The translations under genes and the position numbers were made by a program. Below the pieces are notes generated by a model. The model saw only the letters and a list, made by a program, of their open reading frames with translations, searched no databases and was not told the DNA's origin. A stretch of DNA of 11,202 nt, from NCBI GenBank assembly GCA_027064845.1, contig JAMOPC010000263.1:1-11202 (forward strand), in the 5' to 3' direction. Source of the DNA: Desulfurococcales archaeon. GTDB taxonomy: Archaea > Thermoproteota > Thermoprotei_A > Sulfolobales > Desulfurococcaceae. Shown here piece by piece: positions 6,550 to 11,202 of this stretch (within the stretch, counting starts at the first letter, position 1; the number at the start of each line of letters is the position of its first letter).

Positions 6550-7899
6550 TTACACTATTTTTCTAACTAATTTATCAAAATATTTTGTGTAAACGATTAG
6601 GAATATAATTCCTCTTATGTAAACATCTATGAACATTGATAACCAGGGACCAAGTACTCCGAGATAGTTTACTAGTATCATTGATGGTATTATTCGTGTA
6701 AAGTAGAGGCACCCGGCATTAATAAATAGTGGTATTCTCGTATTACCTGCTCCTCTAATAGCTCCACCTATGATCATTGCTAGTGCAAGACCTGGTTCAC
6801 TTAGTCCTGCTAATATGAGGTATAATGTAGCTAATTCATTTACTTGTGGTGTTGGAGAGAATGGTTTCGTTATGTACTTTGCTGTTAATGCTACTATTAT
6901 TCCTGTTATTGACATAAATAATACTCCGATCTTTATTGCCTCGTATCCTATTTTCTTCCCCTTCTCATTCCTTCCAGCACCTATTTCTTGGCCTACTAGA
7001 GTCGATGCTGCCATAGAGAACGCGAATCCTGGCATGTATATTAGGCTCTCAATTCTAATCCCGATGTTATGTGCAGCGAGAGCAGCATCACCACACCTTG
7101 AAATAACTGAGATGTATATATTGTTTCCAGCTGAGAATATGAGTCGTTCAATCATAACAGGTGTTCCGAGATCCAGTATTTTCATGATCTTTTCGGGTTT
7201 GTAAATCTTTGTAGGGAAAATACTATGTTTTCTCAGATAATATATTTCGGCCGGGATCATTAACGCTATTGATATTATTGTTGCTACAGCTGCTCCTGCA
7301 ACACCCATTCTCGGGAATCCGAGGTAACCATATATTAAGAGAGGGTCAAGGACGATATTAATTACAACACTATAGAGGTTTACATACATTGATTGTTTAG
7401 TAGCACCTATTCCTCTGAGAGCGGCATCCATAGACCATACTAGAAGACTAATTGGTAAACCAAGCATTCTTATTCTAAAATACAAGTAGGCTTGTGCCCA
7501 TACCTCGGTATATCCTCCAGCTTGTAATGCTAAGATGTAGCCGCCAACACCATATCCTGCAAGAGCGACCAGTGTTACTATCGCGAGTCCGTAAGTCAAA
7601 GTTTCTGATAAGCCTTGTCTAGCTTCATCTAGTTTACCTGCACCATATGCTTGAGCTATATAGATTAAAACTCCATTGTAAAACATTGATAAAACTACAA
7701 AGAATAGCCATGAAAGATAGCTTCCAAGACCTACTCCTGCAAGAGCAGATGTTCCGAGACCGCTAACAAAATATGTATCGGTTAATGCGTAGATACTGTT
7801 ACTTAGTTCACTTATAACCATGGGTAAACTTATTTTTACTACTCTAGACGCGAGTGCTCTGTCGAAAAACCTTGTACTAACTGGTAATTGTATGCTCAA
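6550..7899 (-). CDS. MATE-family multidrug/metabolite efflux transporter
   Basis: A 449-residue, very hydrophobic protein with about 12 predicted membrane spans in two related halves, the length usual for MATE exporters, which use Na+ or H+ gradients to expel cationic or planar compounds across the membrane. First-half marks: ISLPMVISELSNSIYALTD with D41 in helix 1, IAQAYGAGKLDEAR at 81-94 and LRGIGATKQSMYVN at 161-174 followed by LDPLLIYG. Second-half marks: LGTPVMIERLIFSAGNN at 244-260 and LVGQEIGAGRNEKGKK at 301-316, the mirror of the first-half loop. The start is TTG 7899; AGGT lies 7 nt upstream. Only 38 bp separate it from the corA stop, so both genes are probably one transcript. The substrate cannot be told from the sequence. 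Confidence 0.9.
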   Translation of the reverse strand: MSIQLPVSTRFFDRALASRVVKISLPMVISELSNSIYALTDTYFVSGLGTSALAGVGLGSYLSWLFFVVLSMFYNGVLIYIAQAYGAGKLDEARQGLSETLTYGLAIVTLVALAGYGVGGYILALQAGGYTEVWAQAYLYFRIRMLGLPISLLVWSMDAALRGIGATKQSMYVNLYSVVINIVLDPLLIYGYLGFPRMGVAGAAVATIISIALMIPAEIYYLRKHSIFPTKIYKPEKIMKILDLGTPVMIERLIFSAGNNIYISVISRCGDAALAAHNIGIRIESLIYMPGFAFSMAASTLVGQEIGAGRNEKGKKIGYEAIKIGVLFMSITGIIVALTAKYITKPFSPTPQVNELATLYLILAGLSEPGLALAMIIGGAIRGAGNTRIPLFINAGCLYFTRIIPSMILVNYLGVLGPWLSMFIDVYIRGIIFLIVYTKYFDKLVRKIV

Positions 7900-7937
7900 C
7901 TCCTATACCTAATACTGTCTTTTACACGATAACTAGA

Positions 7938-8729
7938 TTAGATCCATTTCTTTTTCTTAAAATATAATAATTCACCCAAAGCTATACCAGCCATAATTAT
8001 CAATACTAATGGATATGCTAATGGGTGTTGTAATTCTGGCATGTATTTGAAGTTCATGCCATATATTCCAGCAATAAGTGTTAATGGGAGAAATATAGCT
8101 GATATAACAGTTAGTTTAGTTACAACCCTATTTGTCTTCTCACTTATAACAGTATAGTAGAGATTGAATGCTTGAGTTATACGGTCAATGCTTGTACTAT
8201 ACATGTTTTCCAGCATTATTGCTTCATTCAATAAGTCTCTCAGACCAGGATATTTATTCTCAAGTAGTTCTAATCCAAATATTGCCCCATGGACTCCTCT
8301 GTGTATTTTTGAACACTTATTGTACAGTTTATAGATTTGTTTGTAAGAAGCCTCTCCACGCATGATTTTATGAATAGTATTCTCAATAGTGTTATCTATT
8401 TCTGTAAGCTCCATGTGATAATTATTAAGTAGTGTTTTGAAAATAAGTCTTAAAACCTCCTCCACAGAGGGTTTTGTGAGAGTTTTAGTATTCCTAGCAA
8501 TTTCATGTAGTAATTCCCCTAGTTTTTCTGATGAATAAGTAATTATTTTACTATTAAATAACTCAATACAAAGCCTTCGGAGACTACCAGAATAGTAAAC
8601 AGGTATTGATAACTTTACTACCTTGTCTCCAAGTACGTGTTGAAACTCTCTCCTACACCATTCGGGATATTTGAACTCATGTCTCCAGATATTCTCGATA
8701 AGCTCCCTACTGCCCACATTAATCACCAT
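7938..8729 (-). CDS. corA: Short CorA-type divalent metal (Mg/Co/Ni) channel
   Basis: The 263-residue protein ends in two membrane helices (about 205-222 and 239-256) joined by the CorA signature YGMNF (residues 223-227) and an acidic MPEL loop, the ion-selecting mouth of CorA pentamers. A basic tail KKKKW closes the protein, as in CorA. Residues 85-200 are long charged helices matching the cytosolic stalk. Family members usually run above 300 residues; here the N-terminal alpha/beta domain is clearly shortened, with only about 80 residues before the helical stalk. The start is ATG 8729; in-frame GTGs at 8726 and 8717 are alternatives, and AATATAATT near 8745 could be its TATA box. It is transcribed away from the tRNA gene and toward the MATE gene. 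It probably moves Mg2+ or Co2+. Confidence 0.88.
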   Translation of the reverse strand: MVINVGSRELIENIWRHEFKYPEWCRREFQHVLGDKVVKLSIPVYYSGSLRRLCIELFNSKIITYSSEKLGELLHEIARNTKTLTKPSVEEVLRLIFKTLLNNYHMELTEIDNTIENTIHKIMRGEASYKQIYKLYNKCSKIHRGVHGAIFGLELLENKYPGLRDLLNEAIMLENMYSTSIDRITQAFNLYYTVISEKTNRVVTKLTVISAIFLPLTLIAGIYGMNFKYMPELQHPLAYPLVLIIMAGIALGELLYFKKKKWI

Positions 8730-8821
8730 AAGTAGAACAATTATATTGATTTGCTAGCGAGACTTTTTAACACATTATTTCGGTTTATACATGGATAATG
8801 AAAGTTATTGGAGACGTTTAA

Positions 8822-8830
8822 TTTATAAAT
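8822..8830 (+). promoter_or_regulatory. TATA box of the tRNA-Thr gene
   Basis: TTTATAAAT is centred about 34 nt before the first base of the mature tRNA, which puts the transcription start near 8852 and leaves a short 5' leader for RNase P. Confidence 0.55.
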
Positions 8831-8859
8831 CCCATCAATATAATCAATGATATGAATAA

Positions 8860-8977
8860 GCCGCCGTAGCTCAGCCCGGTAGAGCGCCGGCCTTGTAAGC
8901 CGTTTTCGCCAAGGAGCACCAGGCCCGTCTATGGCCAGGGGAGCCGGTGGTCGCGGGTTCAAATCCCGCCGGCGGCT
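8860..8977 (+). tRNA. tRNA-Thr (anticodon TGT) with intron
   Basis: The cloverleaf folds completely once an intron is removed. The acceptor stem is GCCGCCG (8860-8866) with CGGCGGC (8970-8976), the D stem GCTC/GAGC (8869-8872, 8882-8885), the anticodon stem CCGGC (8887-8891) with GCCGG (8943-8947), and the T stem GCGGG/CCCGC (8953-8957, 8965-8969) around TTCAAAT. The loop CTTGTAA places TGT at 34-36, reading ACA threonine codons. G1-C72, C2-G71 and a U discriminator at 8977 agree with archaeal threonine identity. CCA is not encoded. The intron sits at or next to the usual 37/38 position. A methyltransferase gene follows 26 bp downstream. Confidence 0.95.
8898..8941 (+). other. Intron in tRNA-Thr, anticodon loop
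   Basis: Removing 44 nt restores a perfect anticodon arm. AGCCG occurs at both junctions (8898-8902 and 8942-8946), so sequence alone allows the cut to slide by up to five bases; 37/38 corresponds to 8897/8898 and 8941/8942. The intron contains a GGCC/GGCC pairing (8922-8925 with 8933-8936). It is too short for a homing-endonuclease gene and would be cut by the archaeal splicing endonuclease at a bulge-helix-bulge. Confidence 0.85.
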
Positions 8978-8992
8978 TTATTATTTTTCTTT
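8977..8992 (+). terminator. T-rich run after tRNA-Thr, possible terminator
   Basis: TTTATTATTTTTCTTT begins at the tRNA's discriminator base and is a typical archaeal poly-T stop. It runs straight into the ribosome-binding site of the next gene, so termination may be partial, or the tRNA and methyltransferase may share a transcript. Confidence 0.4.
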
Positions 8993-8997
8993 GGTGA
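8993..8997 (+). promoter_or_regulatory. Ribosome-binding site fixing a TTG start
   Basis: GGTGA lies six bases before TTG 9004, the same core and spacing as upstream of nurA and of the aldo/keto reductase. It supports TTG as the start; no ATG is available near the N-terminus. Confidence 0.6.
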
Positions 8998-9003
8998 ATT
9001 AAC

Positions 9004-9786
9004 TTGGATCCTCCATTATATACTAAGTATGCTTGGCTATATGATATTATTTATAAAAAATATATCAAAAAGACTGTGCCAAAAATAATAGATTTTGTTG
9101 AACATGTTTTCTCTACAGACGCAGAGCGTCAAGTAGAGAAAATACTTGATCTAGCATGCGGGACCGGAGGACCTACATTAGAGCTTGCTAGAAGAGGATA
9201 CATTGTTGTAGGTGTTGATCTCAGCGAGGAAATGATACAAATAGCTAGAAATAAGGCTGAGAAACAAGGCTTGAGTAATAATGTATCCTTTATTGTCCAG
9301 GATATGACGAAAATAGACTATAGAGAGGAGTTCGATGCCGTTACACTATTCTTTACAAGCATAAACTATGTATTATCGGATGATGATATCCAAGAACTAT
9401 TTAAAAGAGTATATCGTGCACTAAAACCTGGAGGAGTCTTTATAGCAGATACACTCAATATACTAACCAATGCTAATAGGTTAATTGAAGGGATACCTGT
9501 TCATTGGAGAATAGATATTGATGATAAAAACATAGTTGTATTAGACACAGTTCTCATGGATAGCATTTCACAAATCATAAACTGGAATAGGACTATAATA
9601 CTTCAGGATAAAGAGAGTGTAAAGATAATACCGGACAAGCATGTTCTTAGAGGATATACTGGGAATGAATTGAAATTATTGGCAAGAAATGTCGGCTTCA
9701 AGAAAATTGTGATTTACGGAGATTATAATACTCGTAAGAAAGACAAGGGCTATTCGAATAAAATAGTACTAGTTGCAGTAAAATAG
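9004..9786 (+). CDS. Class I SAM-dependent methyltransferase
   Basis: A 260-residue protein with a Rossmann methyltransferase core. Motif I is ILDLACGTGGPT at 47-58, followed by the acidic ribose-binding GVDLSEEMI (D72), VQDMTKID at 98-105, then EFDAVTLFF and the post-motif LKPGGVFIADTLN at 140-152. The N-terminus (YTKYAWLYDIIYKK) is the helix common to small-molecule and ubiquinone-type methyltransferases (Methyltransf_11/25 class). The C-terminal half after residue 160 is beta-rich and would cover the substrate; a YTGNELKLLARNVGF segment near 218-232 is typical. The substrate is unknown. The position directly after tRNA-Thr suggests shared transcription, but nothing in the protein points to tRNA as substrate. 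The start is TTG, supported by GGTGA six bases upstream. Confidence 0.88.
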   Translation: MDPPLYTKYAWLYDIIYKKYIKKTVPKIIDFVEHVFSTDAERQVEKILDLACGTGGPTLELARRGYIVVGVDLSEEMIQIARNKAEKQGLSNNVSFIVQDMTKIDYREEFDAVTLFFTSINYVLSDDDIQELFKRVYRALKPGGVFIADTLNILTNANRLIEGIPVHWRIDIDDKNIVVLDTVLMDSISQIINWNRTIILQDKESVKIIPDKHVLRGYTGNELKLLARNVGFKKIVIYGDYNTRKKDKGYSNKIVLVAVK

Positions 9787-9837
9787 TCCAGTTCTATATC
9801 CTTAGTAGAGGATTTAAACGTATTATAGTGTATTCCC

Positions 9838-9848
9838 ATAAATAAATA
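9838..9848 (+). promoter_or_regulatory. TATA box for the aldo/keto reductase-Lin0512 pair
   Basis: ATAAATAAATA lies about 42-52 nt before the GTG start. Transcription would begin near 9869, leaving a leader of about 20 nt that includes the ribosome-binding site. Confidence 0.45.
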
Positions 9849-9878
9849 GTATAGAAGACGTATTGTGTGTAAAATCAT

Positions 9879-9883
9879 GGTGA
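9879..9883 (+). promoter_or_regulatory. Ribosome-binding site fixing a GTG start
   Basis: GGTGA six bases before GTG 9890. An ATG at 9877 overlaps it but is out of frame and stops immediately. Confidence 0.6.
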
Positions 9884-9889
9884 TTTATT

Positions 9890-10708
9890 GTGGTAAGATT
9901 TCCAATAGATCCCAGCGATCGTAAGCCAATAGGCAATACTGGTGAAACAGTTTCAGCCATCGGCTTAGGAACTTGGGCTATAAGAGATTATAAGAAAGCG
10001 CTTGATGTCTATGTTTATGCTTTAACACATGGCATCGATAATATTGATACAGCTGAAATGTATGATAGTGGCAGAGCAGAGGAGTTTGTAGGAGAAGTAA
10101 TTAAACGTGTTGGAAGAGAAAACGTGTTTATAACAACCAAGATGTTGCCAGACCATCTTGTCTCTAAAGAGAGAGTATTAAAAGCTGCTAGAGCAAGCCT
10201 TGAAAGACTCGGCGTAGAATACGTTGATCTATATCTTATACATTGGCCTAACCCATCCATTAGTATCGAGAAACAGGTTAGTAATTTTGAAATAGTCTAC
10301 TTAGAGGGGTTGGCCAGATATATTGGTGTGAGTAATTTTGACCTGGAAGAACTTGAACAAGCTATTCATGCTACTAAGAAGGCAGAAATAGTTGTCAATC
10401 AAGTACATTATAGTGTATTAAACAAGTCTGTTGAAAAAGAACTACTACCATATTGTATCAAACAAGGAATAACAATACAAGCATATACTCCCCTCGAGAA
10501 GGGAAAAGTCGCAGAAATACCTGTTCTTAGAGAAATAGGTGAAAAATACGGTAAAACACCTATTCAAGTAGCATTAAATTACTTGATCTCAAGACCTAGA
10601 GTTGTAGCTATACCAAAAACCGAGGACCGTGAACACCTTGAAGAAATTCTTGGAAGTATGGGTTGGAGACTGGAAGAAAATGATATAGAAGTATTAGAGG
10701 AGATCTAG
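9890..10708 (+). CDS. Aldo/keto reductase
   Basis: A 272-residue NAD(P)H-dependent oxidoreductase with the (beta/alpha)8 fold, the usual length for this family, which reduces aldehydes and ketones in the cytosol. The catalytic tetrad is complete: D53 and Y58 in NIDTAEMYDSG, K84 in ITTKMLP and H118 in LIHWPNP. YIGVSNF at 144-150 and VNQVHYS at 169-175 are the strand 6-7 motifs, and IPKTEDREHLEE at 241-252 is the cofactor-binding loop close to the C-terminus. Its substrate cannot be read from the sequence; archaeal members are often annotated as xylose or 2,5-diketogluconate reductase-like. The GTG start has GGTGA in front of it. The next gene starts one base past the stop, so both are co-transcribed. 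Confidence 0.93.
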   Translation: MVRFPIDPSDRKPIGNTGETVSAIGLGTWAIRDYKKALDVYVYALTHGIDNIDTAEMYDSGRAEEFVGEVIKRVGRENVFITTKMLPDHLVSKERVLKAARASLERLGVEYVDLYLIHWPNPSISIEKQVSNFEIVYLEGLARYIGVSNFDLEELEQAIHATKKAEIVVNQVHYSVLNKSVEKELLPYCIKQGITIQAYTPLEKGKVAEIPVLREIGEKYGKTPIQVALNYLISRPRVVAIPKTEDREHLEEILGSMGWRLEENDIEVLEEI

Positions 10709-10709
10709 C

Positions 10710-11054
10710 ATGGTTTATAGAAAACTCCTTACTGAGATCGGTATGGGTATAGATCTAATAGGTGGAGATGTTCATGAAAGTATAAGAAGGGCTATCAATG
10801 ATATCGTTCACCGCGTATGTATAATGTATTTTAGAGAAAAGGGAATAAGTTTCAGGGAAGTCAAGTTAATTGTCGACATTTTTACACCCTTTCCTAACAT
10901 AGTTGATAGAGAAAAGGTTGTTGAGATGCTACCAGTTAAACCGGGCAAGCTTGTAATCAATATGTATAAAGGTGGAGCACTAGTTAAAGGCATAGAAGAC
11001 ATTATAGTTTCCATAGTTGCAATAACAATACTGATACCAAACGACGAGGCATAA
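10710..11054 (+). CDS. Lin0512-family protein
   Basis: A 114-residue protein that fits the Lin0512 family: EIGMGIDLIGGDVHESIRRA at 9-28 matches the 'E-GMG-D-HG-D-T-A--RA' opening, followed by an EVKLIVDIFTPFP strand, VDREKVVEMLPV, YKGGALVKG at 86-94 and a hydrophobic IVSIVAITILI end. The family's small alpha/beta proteins have no settled function; they often pair with metabolic genes. Here the usual histidine of the 'D-HG-D' motif is replaced by isoleucine (DLIGGD). The gene begins one base after the aldo/keto reductase stop, with AGAGGAG lying inside that gene about seven bases before the ATG, so the two are translated from one message. It converges on the next gene with only five bases between stops. 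Confidence 0.75.
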   Translation: MVYRKLLTEIGMGIDLIGGDVHESIRRAINDIVHRVCIMYFREKGISFREVKLIVDIFTPFPNIVDREKVVEMLPVKPGKLVINMYKGGALVKGIEDIIVSIVAITILIPNDEA

Positions 11055-11059
11055 TAAAA

Positions 11060-11202
11060 TTAGTATGAAGTACTAAATAGCCATTCATTTTCAACGTATA
11101 CGTTTCTTAAACCATTCCGTTTCGCTATTTCTACCGCTTTTTTAGCATGATTAATGCTTGTCCTGGGTAGATCTATAAGTAGGTAGTCTGGGTGGAATCC
11201 GA
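11060..11202 (-). CDS. C-terminal end of a minus-strand gene, perhaps radical-SAM (PflA-like) (partial)
   Basis: Forty-six codons are open from the window edge to a TAA at 11062-11060. The peptide has good protein character: FHPDYLLIDLP, then SINHAKKAVEIAKRNGL, then RNVYVENEWLFSTSY at the end. A helix 'A...A..IAKRNGL' followed by 'NVYV-N' resembles the last part of archaeal radical-SAM activating enzymes of the PflA/AmmeMemoRadiSam type, which often end in 'GL-YVYIGN', but the cysteine cluster that would prove this lies outside the window. The reading frame is secure; the family is tentative. Its stop is five bases from the convergent Lin0512-family gene. Confidence 0.55.
   Translation of the reverse strand, partial: GFHPDYLLIDLPRTSINHAKKAVEIAKRNGLRNVYVENEWLFSTSY

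Noticed and set aside
6770..7204. Plus-strand 144-residue open frame inside the MATE gene
   Set aside because: Complementary shadow of a clear transporter gene; no family resemblance.
8741..8962. Minus-strand open frame across the tRNA gene
   Set aside because: Antisense to a complete tRNA; no protein character.
1..11202. CRISPR arrays or tandem repeats near the DruA/HerA/NurA operon
   Set aside because: No regularly spaced repeats seen on reading either strand.

Overview
The window looks like a piece of a hyperthermophilic crenarchaeal chromosome, most likely Desulfurococcales (Staphylothermus/Desulfurococcus-like). This rests on AT-rich protein genes beside strikingly GC-rich structured RNA, a tRNA gene without encoded CCA and with an intron in the anticodon loop, GGTGA ribosome-binding sites, GTG/TTG starts, TATA-type promoters and a HerA/NurA pair. 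The taxon is an inference; no marker gene fixes the genus.

Layout. The left edge carries the first 25 codons of a minus-strand gene (possibly MtrH-like), followed by about 670 bp without a convincing gene. From 750 to 4923 lies a tight four-gene plus-strand operon: a stand-alone HAS-barrel protein, a HerA-type ATPase that lacks that barrel, a DruA-family (DUF4338) protein and a NurA-type nuclease. The genes overlap or abut and are almost certainly co-translated. DruA is the hallmark protein of the bacterial Druantia anti-phage systems. Here it sits inside a HerA-NurA DNA-end-processing module instead of beside the large helicase DruE. This is the most interesting part of the window and a candidate archaeal defence system.

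From 5188 to about 6460 lies a minus-strand TnpB-like (IS605 OrfB family) gene that has lost its zinc-finger cysteines, with a divergent GC-rich island able to fold into several hairpins; it may be a non-coding RNA. Next, on the minus strand, come a MATE-family efflux transporter and a short CorA-type metal channel, probably one operon.

The right third is housekeeping in character: tRNA-Thr(UGU) with an intron of about 44 nt, a class I SAM methyltransferase placed directly behind it, an aldo/keto reductase and a Lin0512-family protein in tandem, and finally the convergent C-terminal end of a minus-strand gene, perhaps a radical-SAM enzyme.
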